NCBI GenBank assembly: GCA_036245805.1 | Contig: BTRK01000007.1 | Span: forward strand, 930,001 to 994,000 | Source: Pristionchus mayeri | Taxonomy: Eukaryota > Nematoda > Chromadorea > Rhabditida > Neodiplogasteridae | Reading direction: 5' to 3' | Length of the DNA stretch: 64,000 nucleotides | In this document: one piece after another, positions 1-9,300 of the stretch | Layout: each line of letters opens with the position of its first letter | How positions within the stretch are numbered: position 1 is the first letter of the stretch | The notes under the pieces: generated by a model | What the model was told of the DNA's origin: nothing | The model's database searches: none | Seen by the model: only the letters and a program-made list of their open reading frames with translations | Made by a program: the position numbers and the translations under genes

Positions 1-532
1 CATTATTCAGTGAAAGTCGTTTCAAGCATCATTTTTTCCGGAGCCAATTGGCAATAGTTGTTTAAAATGATGTATATTTATCACACTCTACGGCAATGCT
101 ATCAGTTTGCCACCATTTATGTTCCTAAGGATATAGTAGACTGGAGAAATAAGGAGTGAGAACATGCTAGTGTACTGCTATGGGCTCATTTTGTGTCCAA
201 GTTATTGAAACGGCAGGGCAGTAGTATTGTGCGCTATTACATCCTCTATATACTACAAAAGTGCATGTAGCCAAAGCTCACTTGAATGTCTGTAGAAGTA
301 ATAATTTGCAAATGATAGAATCAGACAAGACTTATTCGATTCTATCATTTATACCTGATACTTAAAATATTTTTTCCTCGTCATCCCTCGGCACTGGGCC
401 GGATGAGAACTATGGCGTCATGCCGCCTTTGATCATCGCAGATCCTTCTCATATGTAGCATGTTTTCTTTAGCAAGGACCGACACAAAAAAAAATCTGCA
501 ACTATTTTTGGGGTAATCGAAGATGCCTGAAA
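1..532 (+). repeat. Subtelomeric repeat unit, internal copy of a 532-bp direct repeat
   Basis: This stretch matches 5776-6307 along its whole length at an offset of 5,775. By eye the only differences are one G more in the second copy near position 41 (CCGGAG versus CCGGGAG) and one T fewer near position 475. The simplest reading is that 1-5775 is one unit of a tandem subtelomeric repeat and 5776-6307 is the start of the next. Sequence to the left of the window is unseen, so the number of upstream units is unknown. No gene is visible inside. Perfect 13-bp inverted arms at 310-322 and 338-350 (15-nt loop) are the only notable structure. Confidence 0.9.
310..350. other. Stem-loop, 13-bp perfect arms
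   Basis: Arms AAATGATAGAATC (310-322) and its exact reverse complement (338-350) enclose a 15-nt loop. The same structure is kept at 6086-6126 in the second copy of the unit, about 180 bp before the telomere begins. No function can be assigned, and it may be a relic of a short inverted-repeat element. Confidence 0.6.
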
Positions 533-596
533 TTCTACCTTCCTTGCCTTCAAGGCCCTATTGAATAAAGTATAAGTATAAGTACATGCTGAAATA

Positions 597-677
597 GGTG
601 GGCACTGTAAAAACGCGTTTTCGACATAATGCCTCTGGAGCCAACGGAGGCTCTGGTGCCAAATGAATGTGCCCACC
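597..677. other. Compound inverted-repeat structure
   Basis: GGTGGGCAC at 597-605 pairs with GTGCCCACC at 669-677. Between them are a 12-bp palindrome AAAACGCGTTTT (610-621) and a GAGCC/GGCTC inner pairing (about 638-655). The nested arrangement resembles the fold of a short non-autonomous element or a structured RNA, but no flanking target duplication or box motif supports either. The rest of 533-891 shows nothing recognisable except the acceptor-like TTCTAG just before 892. Confidence 0.35.
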
Positions 678-891
678 GTTTTCAGCGCCCTCGATTCCCC
701 CAAACATACAGTTGCGGAGAATTGAGATTTTTTAAATGTTTTTGACCGATCCAGAACTGCTCGATTTTTACTCAAACATGCTCATATAGAATACATCAAG
801 TATGAATTTTAAATGGGAACTGTCCTAAGTGGGGCTACCATGCCCGCATATTCTAATCACAATGTGTTTAACCAAATGTTTAACCTTCTAG

Positions 892-1245
892 GAGAAACTT
901 GTGGAACAGCTCAATCTACACATCGAAGAGCACGAGAGGATAAAATCAGATGAGAAGAGGAAAGATGAGAGGAAAAAATCTGAGGTATAATTTGACTAGG
1001 AATTAGGTATAATTTGATTAGGAAAAAAATACCTTGTACAAATGTCTTGAACACAGGAACAAATGGCAAACGATTCATCACCTGCGGTGCGTGATGTTCC
1101 TCAAAAGGAACAATCTCAGGAAATACAAAATGTTCGTGCGGAATCCTATTCTGTGAGACCCAGCGTGTATAAGCTGGAGCATAAAAATATCAATTCAGTA
1201 GATGTGAATGTATCGAATATTGTTGTTAAATCTTTGGCTCCGTAA
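892..1245 (+). CDS. 3' exons of a charged coiled-coil protein gene (5' part outside this unit)
   Basis: Two exons are inferred. The first is 892-984 (31 codons) after TTCTAG. A 72-bp intron, 985-1056 (GTATAA...AACACAG), follows, and the last exon is 1057-1245 with a TAA stop. The first exon encodes an E/K/R-rich helical stretch (EKLVEQLNLHIEEHE, then KSDEKRKDERKKSE) typical of a coiled coil. The last encodes a polar, probably disordered tail beginning EQMANDSSPAV. Both exons are in phase 0 and join without a frame change. The ATG at 1063 is internal, not the start. The matching 5' exons lie at 3354-5125, downstream on the same strand, so this fragment should be the tail of a gene that begins in the repeat unit to the left of the window. 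No protein family is recognised. Splice sites are read by eye with no transcript support. Confidence 0.5.
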
Positions 1246-1892
1246 CACGCAATATGATTATCTAATCCATCGAACAATTCGTGGATGTTAAAAGAATCAA
1301 AGAATTGTAAAAGAAATATCATGCTCGTGCTAGAATATGTATGAAGCTTGAACCTTGGTATTTTTTTAAGCGTTGTGCCATTAACGAGCCTTAACGTGAT
1401 GGTTTACCTTTCTTTGTGCATTAATGATATTAATTTTTGGCATGTATTGTTTTGCAATATTTATTGACGCCCTATTTAGTGATTGTTCTTAGGGTTTATC
1501 CCGCATAAAGCATAAGAGACGTAATATGTTGGTAATTAAGAATGCAAAGACAGTATAAGGTCGGTTTTTTGTGTCCTCACTTTGAACTATCATAATTTTC
1601 TTGTCTCAAATCTCAATGACCAACAAACATAGAAGTGTTTAGAGGTATGCTTAGGGACCGCGGAGGTCCGTCCTTTCTGCCGTCCATCACATGTCCACAC
1701 CATCCATCACATGTTGAAAGTTGAATAGATGGCTGTCATTTCACACTAAGAAGGAATTATCGATTTTTCCGATAACCCGTTTGGAAGATTTTGACAACGG
1801 ATTTGGAATCAGCGTACTCGAATTAGTATATCCTTAAATTTTCGTGAAGATCGGAGAATGCGTCCAGATACCAAACCCATGTGAAAGCCGAC
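1246..1892. other. Intergenic, nothing recognised
   Basis: AT-rich sequence follows the TAA stop. No AATAAA-type signal is obvious close downstream, and no coherent exon, RNA gene or repeat was found. A short reiteration of CATCCATCACATGT-like sequence occurs around 1680-1712. The small plus-strand open frame 1844-2068 overlaps the left arm of the next feature and has no convincing coding character. Confidence 0.5.
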
Positions 1893-2566
1893 ATGTTAGA
1901 TTCCAGCACTTTTTATCGACGAATTGTGAAACAAGTACTGATGAAATCTCTTCGGCTCATGTAATAGTCATCCGATTTATGCTAGGTAGCTCAAATATTA
2001 GTGATCATAAATATGCTATTAATTTGATTCAGCTTCTCGATTTTACGCCCACTGTGAATTTTGGATGATTTTCGTAGGAACGGCCCCCCAATATACGGTT
2101 TTAGATTCAATGATAGGTAGCTGCCTAACTAATAACTTTCGCAATTCATGTAACTAGAGTCGTGATACACTACCATTAAGGTTTGTAATTATATGATTTC
2201 TGCCCAGTTGCATACTCATCGTGTTTCAGAATAATTGCCCAATATGTTTCTAACTGCCGCTATTGATAATTTTTCCGCGTATTTGGACTGCGTACTTGGA
2301 CTATTCAAACGCCTTTTTCATCCATTTTTGCGCTGCTGTCATCAGCATGCGTGGGCAGACGTTGCTGCAGAGTTTCAATATCCGGGAGGGTGTCCACTAG
2401 TTCAGCCACAAAACCGACAGGGTTTACGAAAACTTTCACCCTAAAACTGTAAGAACTATGATGTGCAAAAATCGGGAGGGTTTTGCTGCTAGCAGCGATG
2501 GTGCCCACGTTGTGTCATCAGTATTTGTTTCACAATTAGCCAATAAAAAGTGCTGGAATCTAACAT
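1893..2566. repeat. Fold-back element with 52-bp inverted arms (degenerate transposon?)
   Basis: Positions 1893-1944 are repeated in inverted orientation at 2515-2566. The first 24 bases of the arm (ATGTTAGATTCCAGCAC...) are identical and the remainder differs at a few bases, for example around CGACG versus TGGCT. The 570 bp between the arms include a minus-strand stretch (2446 down to 2305) that follows a CTTACAG acceptor-like sequence. It reads as a plausible coding tail (FVAELVDTLPDIETLQQRLP, then a TGA stop). This could be a remnant of a DNA transposon with part of its transposase, or a chance exon, and I could not match it to a family. No target-site duplication was found, so the true ends may lie further out. 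Confidence 0.4.
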
Positions 2567-3239
2567 CGATTTTCCGACCGAAATTTTAAAAAAGCCCCTA
2601 TCTCAAAATTCCAATATTTATTTTTATTTTACACCTATGAATTTAATCTTCGATGTTATGCAAGAAATTTCTGGGGAATGGCATCTCTCTAGAGCGGTAT
2701 GATTTATTTATTTTTCTACAAGTGCTGTTTTTCTAGCATATTTTTTTGATCTTTGATCTTCAACCTTCGGTCACAACATTTAAGAAATACCTGGACATTT
2801 TTTTTCTGAACATTTTAAGCACAATCTCAACTCTCTAGCTCGTCTGTGAGCGGAGATACAGCATAGTCAGGTGCAAAACCGGGAATTTCCTAAATGGGAC
2901 CAATTACCCATATTTTCAAAATCCTTCCCTTTTCTCTAAAATATTTTCCCACCATAATAAGAATCAGATCTGGCAAACGTTTTGCAAATTGTTGCCACAT
3001 CCACTGACTCGTGATACTCGTGTTATGTCACTAGCTATCACTAACTACTTATGTTTTCACTTGATTGGTCTTAATAATCATACCTGAGCAAGGTAAATAA
3101 CTTGCGGCAACTGACTCCGTCACTTTTTGAAAACACGAATGTTCCACACATCTGTTTCATTTCAAGGAAATCGCGCTCCAGATGGTGGTTTACAGCTCGT
3201 TTCGTGGAAAACTAGTGTGCCTGTGACTGCTGGATACTT
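2567..3239. other. Intergenic, nothing recognised
   Basis: AT-rich sequence with homopolymer T and A runs. No exon, RNA gene or repeat that I can support. It lies upstream of the first inferred exon of the coiled-coil gene and so would hold its promoter if that gene is real. No promoter motif was identified. Confidence 0.4.
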
Positions 3240-3272
3240 CGAAAAGCAAGCTTGAAACAAGCTTGCTCTTCG
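3240..3272. other. Near-perfect hairpin upstream of the coiled-coil gene
   Basis: Arms 3240-3254 and 3258-3272 pair at 14 of 15 positions around an AAA loop and centre on CAAGCTTG. It ends about 80 bp before the acceptor at 3350. It could affect transcription or be part of an outron, but nothing in the sequence proves a role. Confidence 0.5.
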
Positions 3273-3353
3273 GATCATCCGTGTTTTTAGCTTGCGGCAC
3301 CTGTACTTGCATATACGGGTGGCCGAGAAGCTGGCTATTTTCACGTCCAGTAT

Positions 3354-5125
3354 ATGATATTAAGAAAATCGGCAATGGCCGCTCATCCGGAACCCAAGGA
3401 CAGGAACGATCTACCTGAAGTGAAAGCTCTAGAGCACCTAGAGCAGTTAGAAGAACGAGTTCTTGATGCAAATCTCAATCTTTCTCAGGTACTTCAATTC
3501 CTAATTAAGCATAGCGATCACTGTCAGTCGTATCTATTGATCCAAATGTAGTGTATAATGCAACCAGAGAGAGAGGGCTTGTTAATGGTATGAGTGATGG
3601 GAAAAGACGACAAAAAACTGTGAAAATAGGGTTCCTAGGCAATAATGCACACATATCCACTCTGATGTTCTTCAGCTTTGGGACAAACTGTTTATTTGAC
3701 CATTCTGTGGATTCCTATAGGTGATGGATTGGGGCGGAGTCTGACGGGGAAGCTCGTGACAAGATGGATCTACACTATTCACTAAGTTAGTGGACTACAT
3801 TGTAGCAAAGTGCTTTGGGGACCCCCACATCCCAGAGTACATGTTTACTTGTGACCATTTATCTGCTGTCTGGTTTGAGGGGGAACTAAGATCTTCTACC
3901 AGAGCTATGCAAGGAGCGTGTCGGTGGGGGGGGGGGGGGGGGGGGGGCACCCCCCTCCTCAACCTTCAACGTATACTCAGTGGGGGTAACCCAAGTTGGA
4001 AACAAGTGAAAATCCAAGGTAGAACAGCCCTGGACACAATCGTGTTTTTCGGCTGAATCCAAGTTGGAAACAAGTATGGAGGCGGAGCCAAACGGATCAA
4101 GCGGTTTTCATTTCGCGATGAGCAGTGAAGATACCTACAGTGTCTGGGAATCTGGTGTGGATACAGTACCCACACCAGAACTTGTGCACCGTGGAGACTC
4201 CGGAGCTGTCGCCCCTCTCCACGGTGAACTTTCAAAACGCGAGATCCTGCAGGTCACCTTGCGGGACCCACTCGCTGGTTGGGTGATTAAACCGAAGCTA
4301 AGCTAGGTCTCACGAACGTGCAGAGAGCAGCGTGCTCTCTGCACGAGACGGGTTGGACAAGCGGGCGGAAATCCAACTTGGAATTTCACACTTGGATCCA
4401 ACTTGTAACTTCACTTGTTTCCAACTTGGATCTTGTTTTGAGAGGGGCCATACTTGTTTCCAACTTGGGTTATCCCAACTGAGTAGGGGGATCATGGTCA
4501 AAATCGGTGATAGGTCATGGGTAGGTCAAAACTAAGTACCATAACCAATCGATAGTACAGTATCGACTGATACCGTATATGGCTACCGTAATCCTCTATT
4601 CTCGCGAACTGACTTTATTGTTAAAAAGTCAAAGTATCATAACCAATCGATAGTACAGTACCCCCAGATACCGTATATCACTACATGTATTAATGGATTT
4701 TCAGAAGCTCAGTGATATTTCTCAATTGGCCGCTCAGGGCAAGGATAGCGAGGCAAAGATGGTACGGGGTTTTCCTCTTATGTATAAGCTGAAATGCTGT
4801 CAAACTTATCTTCTAATTCACTCCAGGATGCATTTTCTATCAAAATATTTTATCATCTCCACTTTGGTCTGGCTGATTTTCATCAATTGCCTTACTTGAA
4901 ATAAATTTGGCGCTACCGTTACACGTAACACCTTGAAAGACCGTAGCCTTTGATTTTTTGGGAAAAAATCATATAAACCTGATCATTCGAGCCATGGCGA
5001 TACTTTTTCATCGTCTATCCTATTCTTTCTCCCCTGAATAGTACATGCACATATTAACTATATTCCAGGTAATCGAAGAGATCAGACAACAACAAGAAGA
5101 ACAGCGAGAGTTGATTCAGAAACAG
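3354..5125 (+). CDS. 5' exons of the coiled-coil protein gene, cut off by the telomere
   Basis: Three phase-0 exons are inferred. The first is 3354-3488 (45 codons, acceptor TCCAG at 3350, donor GTACTT), the second 4705-4761 (19 codons, acceptor TTTTCAG, donor GTACGG) and the third 5069-5125 (19 codons, acceptor TATTCCAG, donor GTAATC). The first ATG is at 3354 and a second in-frame ATG at 3375 is an equally good start. The acceptor just before 3351 could take a spliced leader or an upstream exon. Exon 1 ends in a heptad-like stretch (VKALEHLEQLEERVL). Exon 3 is almost pure coiled coil (VIEEIRQQQEEQRELIQKQ). The natural continuation is the pair of exons seen at 892-1245, giving about 176 residues if none are missed. 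Here those exons are absent because the next repeat unit stops at its base 532, where telomere begins 1,182 bp after exon 3. The first intron (1,216 bp) holds the G run, the MITE and a duplicated 53-mer. Family unknown; exon calls are by eye. Confidence 0.5.
3926..3947 (+). repeat. Run of 22 consecutive G
   Basis: An uninterrupted G22 is followed at once by CA and a C run (CACCCCCC), inside the first large intron of the coiled-coil gene. Such tracts can form G-quadruplexes. In C. elegans poly-G/poly-C tracts need the helicase DOG-1 to avoid deletions. The exact length in the assembly may be affected by homopolymer sequencing error. Confidence 0.85.
3976..4483. mobile_element. 508-bp Tc1/mariner-type MITE with TA target duplication
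   Basis: The ends are inverted copies of a 31-bp sequence starting CTCAGT and running through TAACCCAAGTTGGAAACAAG, with two mismatches between ends. The dinucleotide TA flanks the element on both sides (3974-3975 and 4484-4485), the hallmark of the Tc1/mariner superfamily. A subterminal motif, CCAAGTTGGAAACAAGT, is present at 3991 and 4059 and inverted at 4413 and 4452, so each end has two copies. A 13-bp perfect hairpin with a GCG loop (4317-4345) lies in the right half. No transposase is encoded: the open frames here (for example 4064-4306) overlap the terminal motifs and have no transposase features. It sits in the first intron of the coiled-coil gene and depends on a source in trans. Confidence 0.8.
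4534..4684 (+). repeat. Two direct copies of a 53-bp sequence, 98 bp apart
   Basis: Positions 4534-4586 and 4632-4684 share the pattern AAGTAYCATAACCAATCGAT, then AGTACAGTA, then GATACCGTATAT, ending CTAC. They differ mainly at a central segment (TCGACT versus CCCCCA). They lie between the MITE and exon 2 of the coiled-coil gene. The origin is unknown; a local duplication is likely. Confidence 0.75.
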
Positions 5126-5775
5126 GTAATCTTGAATGATTACTTATGTTCTTTTTTATCTATTTAGTTTGGCTGAAAAGTGTTGCGCGACACGTTTTTT
5201 AGGGTTCAAAAATATTGAATTTCTAATTTTGAGCGATGCCGGAAATGTCCCCTTCCCTCTGGCAGTACCCGCCTCTCCCATCAAATTTTGAAGGGAAAAG
5301 TGTATAACTTATTTAATTTTGATTAAAAAGCTTCGCTCTTTTTTGATATTTAAAGAGCTTAATCTAATATATGTTTTGTATGGCTAATATATGTTTTGTA
5401 ACGCCTAACAGCTCAGACTCACAGTAAAATAGCTATTCTCGCATATGCTATTATTTTGGCAAATAATATACAAAAATGGAATGCGAATCCGATGGCCATG
5501 AGTTCGACCCCCCTTTGCCTGCAGATCCACCCAGACCACGGAGGTTAAGAAATAGGCCAGAAATCCCCCACTACGCGCACAGAACACGGGGCGGGGGTGG
5601 CAAACACGCCTTGCATGGATGCTTCAACTTACTTTTTTATTACCGGAAAGGATCAGGTTGGAGTTACCCGATCCTGCGCTCTCTCATTTTTGCACACTCC
5701 AATACACGCTGCGCGTCGAACCTCAGAGTCATTTGATTAGTCTATTTTCATTTAATTCGTCTATTTTTTTGGTCT
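5126..5775. other. Intron or intergenic sequence before the second unit
   Basis: This follows the GTAATC donor of the last visible exon. By the tandem-repeat model it is intron leading to the exon equivalent to 892-984. It contains a short duplication (TAATATATGTTTTGTA twice, about 5368-5401). The 5476-5736 open frame and its antisense partner show no recognisable domain. Confidence 0.4.
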
Positions 5776-6307
5776 CATTATTCAGTGAAAGTCGTTTCAA
5801 GCATCATTTTTTCCGGGAGCCAATTGGCAATAGTTGTTTAAAATGATGTATATTTATCACACTCTACGGCAATGCTATCAGTTTGCCACCATTTATGTTC
5901 CTAAGGATATAGTAGACTGGAGAAATAAGGAGTGAGAACATGCTAGTGTACTGCTATGGGCTCATTTTGTGTCCAAGTTATTGAAACGGCAGGGCAGTAG
6001 TATTGTGCGCTATTACATCCTCTATATACTACAAAAGTGCATGTAGCCAAAGCTCACTTGAATGTCTGTAGAAGTAATAATTTGCAAATGATAGAATCAG
6101 ACAAGACTTATTCGATTCTATCATTTATACCTGATACTTAAAATATTTTTTCCTCGTCATCCCTCGGCACTGGGCCGGATGAGAACTATGGCGTCATGCC
6201 GCCTTTGATCATCGCAGATCCTTCTCATATGTAGCATGTTTCTTTAGCAAGGACCGACACAAAAAAAAATCTGCAACTATTTTTGGGGTAATCGAAGATG
6301 CCTGAAA
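5776..6307 (+). repeat. Second copy of the subtelomeric unit, truncated at the telomere
   Basis: This matches 1-532 with two single-base length differences. Identity stops exactly at CCTGAAA (6301-6307). In the internal copy the sequence goes on TTCTACC, whereas here it goes straight into GGCTTAGGGCTTAGGC. The break has no telomere-like sequence on the internal copy beyond the shared bases, as expected for telomere addition to a broken or programmed end. Confidence 0.9.
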
Positions 6308-9300
6308 GGCTTAGGGCTTAGGCTTAGGCTTAGGCTTAGGCTTAGGCTTAGGCTTAGGCTTAGGCTTAGGCTTAGGCTTAGGCTTAGGCTTAGGCTTAGG
6401 CTTAGGCTTAGGCTTAGGCTTAGGCTTAGCTTAGGCTTAGGCTTAGCTAGGCTTAGGCTTAGGCTTAGGCTTAGGCTTAGGCTTAGGCTTAGGCTTAGGC
6501 TTAGGCTTAGGCTTAGGCTTAGGCTTAGGCTTAGGCTTAGGCTTAGCTTAGGCTTAGGCTTAGGCTTAGGCTTAGGCTTAGGCTTAGGCTTAGGCTTAGG
6601 CTTAGGCTTAGGCTTAGGCTTAGGCTTAGGCTTAGGCTTAGGCTTAGGCTTAGGCTTAGGCTTAGGCTTAGGCTTAGGCTTAGGCTTAGGCTTAGGCTTA
6701 GGCTTAGGCTTAGGCTTAGGCTTAGGCTTAGGCTTAGCTTAGGCTTAGGCTTAGGCTTAGGCTTAGGCTTAGGCTTAGCTTAGGCTTAGGCTTAGGCTTA
6801 GGCTTAGGCTTAGGCTTAGGCTTAGGCTTAGGCTTAGGCTTAGGCTTAGGCTTAGGCTTAGGCTTAGGCTTAGGCTTAGGCTTAGGCTTAGGCTTAGGCT
6901 TAGGCTTAGGCTTAGGCTTAGGCTTAGGCTTAGGCTTAGGCTTAGGCTTAGGCTTAGGCTTAGGCTTAGGCTTAGGCTTAGGCTTAGGCTTAGGCTTAGG
7001 CTTAGGCTTAGGCTTAGGCTTAGGCTTAGGCTTAGGCTTAGGCTTAGGCTTAGGCTTAGGCTTAGGCTTAGGCTTAGGCTTAGGCTTAGGCTTAGGCTTA
7101 GGCTTAGGCTTAGGCTTAGGCTTAGGCTTAGGCTTAGGCTTAGGCTTAGGCTTAGGCTTAGGCTTAGGCTTAGGCTTAGCTTAGGCTTAGGCTTAGGCTT
7201 AGGCTTAGGCTTAGGCTTAGGCTTAGGCTTAGGCTTAGGCTTAGGCTTAGGCTTAGGCTTAGGCTTAGGCTTAGGCTTAGGCTTAGGCTTAGGCTTAGGC
7301 TTAGGCTTAGGCTTAGGCTTAGGCTTAGGCTTAGGCTTAGGCTTAGGCTTAGGCTTAGGCTTAGGCTTAGGCTTAGGCTTAGGCTTAGTAGGCTTAGGCT
7401 TAGGCTTAGGCTTAGGCTTAGGCTTAGGCTTAGGCTTAGGCTTAGGCTTAGGCTTAGGCTTAGGCTTAGGCTTAGGCTTAGCTTAGGCTTAGGCTTAGGC
7501 TTAGGCTTAGGCTTAGGCTTAGGCTTAGGCTTAGGCTTAGGCTTAGGCTTAGGCTTAGGCTTAGGCTTAGGCTTAGGCTTAGGCTTAGGCTTAGGCTTAG
7601 GCTTAGGCTTAGGCTTAGGCTTAGGCTTAGGCTTAGGCTTAGGCTTAGGCTTAGGCTTAGGCTTAGGCTTAGGCTTAGCTTAGGCTTAGGCTTAGGCTTA
7701 GGTAGCTTAGGCTTAGGCTTAGGCTTAGGCTTAGCTTAGGCTTAGGCTTAGGCTTAGGCTTAGGCTTAGGCTTAGGCTTAGGCTTAGGCTTAGGCTTAGG
7801 CTTAGGCTTAGGCTTAGGCTTAGGCTTAGGCTTAGGCTTAGGCTTAGGCTTAGGCTTAGGCTTAGGCTTAGGCTTAGGCTTAGGCCTTAGGCTTAGGCTT
7901 AGGCTTAGGCTTAGGCTTAGGCTTAGGCTTAGGCTTAGGCTTAGGCTTAGGCTTAGGCTTAGGCTTAGGCTTAGGCTTAGGCTTAGGCTTAGGCTTAGGC
8001 TTAGGCTTAGGCTTAGGCTTAGGCTTAGGCTTAGGCTTAGGCTTAGGCTTAGGCTTAGGCTTAGGCTTAGGCTTAGGCTTAGGCTTAGGCTTAGGCTTAG
8101 GCTTAGGCTTAGGCTTAGGCTTAGGCTTAGGCTTAGGCTTAGGCTTAGGCTTAGGCTTAGGCTTAGGCTTAGGCTTAGGCTTAGGCTTAGGCTTAGGCTT
8201 AGGCTTAGGCTTAGGCTTAGGCTTAGGCTTAGGCTTAGGCTTAGGCTTAGGCTTAGGCTTAGGCTTAGGCTTAGGCTTAGGCTTAGGCTTAGGCTTAGGC
8301 TTAGGCTTAGGCTTAGGCTTAGCTTAGGCTTAGGCTTAGGCTTAGGCTTAGGCTTAGGCTTAGGCTTAGGCTTAGGCTTAGGCTTAGGCTTAGGCTTAGG
8401 CTTAGGCTTAGGCTTAGGCTTAGCTTAGGCTTAGGCTTAGGCTTAGGCTTAGGCTTAGGCTTAGGCTTAGGCTTAGGCTTAGGCTTAGGCTTAGGCTTAG
8501 GCTTAGGCTTAGGCTTAGGCTTAGGCTTAGGCTTAGGCTTAGGCTTAGGCTTAGGCTTAGGCTTAGGCTTAGGCTTAGGCTTAGGCTTAGGCTTAGGCTT
8601 AGGCTTAGGCTTAGGCTTAGGCTTAGGCTTAGGCTTAGGCTTAGGCTTAGGCTTAGGCTTAGGCTTAGGCTTAGGCTTAGGCTTAGGCTTAGGCTTAGGC
8701 TTAGGTTGGCTTAGCTTAGGCTTAGGCTTAGGCTTAGGCTTAGGCTTAGGCTTAGGCTTAGGCTTAGGCTTAGGCTTAGGCTTAGGCTTAGGCTTAGGCT
8801 TAGGCTTAGGCTTAGGCTTAGGCTTAGGCTTAGGCTTAGGCTTAGGCTTAGGCTTAGGCTTAGGCTTAGGCTTAGGCTTAGGCTTAGGCTTAGGCTTAGG
8901 CTTAGGCTTAGGCTTAGGCTTAGGCTTAGGCTTAGGCTTAGGCTTAGGCTTAGGCTTAGGCTTAGGCTTAGGCTTAGGCTTAGGCTTAGGCTTAGGCTTA
9001 GGCTTAGGCTTAGGCTTAGGCTTAGGCTTAGCTTAGCTTAGGCTTAGGCTTAGGCTTAGGCTTAGGCTTAGGCTTAGGCTTAGGCTTAGGCTTAGGCTTA
9101 GGCTTAGCTTAGGCTTAGGCTTAGGCTTAGGCTTAGGCTTAGGCTTAGGCTTAGGCTTAGGCTTAGGCTTAGGCTTAGGCTTAGGCTTAGGCTTAGGCTT
9201 AGGCTTAGGCTTAGGCTTAGGCTTAGGCTTAGGCTTAGGCTTAGGCTTAGGCTTAGGCTTAGGCTTAGGCTTAGGCTTAGGCTTAGGCTTAGCTTAGGCT

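Noticed and set aside
449..775. Minus-strand 108-codon frame
   Set aside because: No domain, signal or splice context. It spans the repeat boundary at 532 and the palindromic cluster, and looks like chance.
2235..2444. Plus-strand 69-codon frame
   Set aside because: It overlaps the more coding-like minus-strand stretch in the fold-back element and has no recognisable features.
4064..4306. 80-codon frame starting METSMEAEPNG
   Set aside because: Its start overlaps the MITE's subterminal motif and it lies wholly inside the element; no transposase features.
4332..4535. 67-codon frame and its antisense partner
   Set aside because: It is built from the MITE's inverted terminal motifs (ACTTGTTTCCAACTTGG), so it is not a gene.
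5476..5736. 86-codon frame, and a tRNA-like B-box (GAGTTCGACCC near 5500)
   Set aside because: No matching A-box or cloverleaf could be found at the right distance, and the frame has no recognisable domain.
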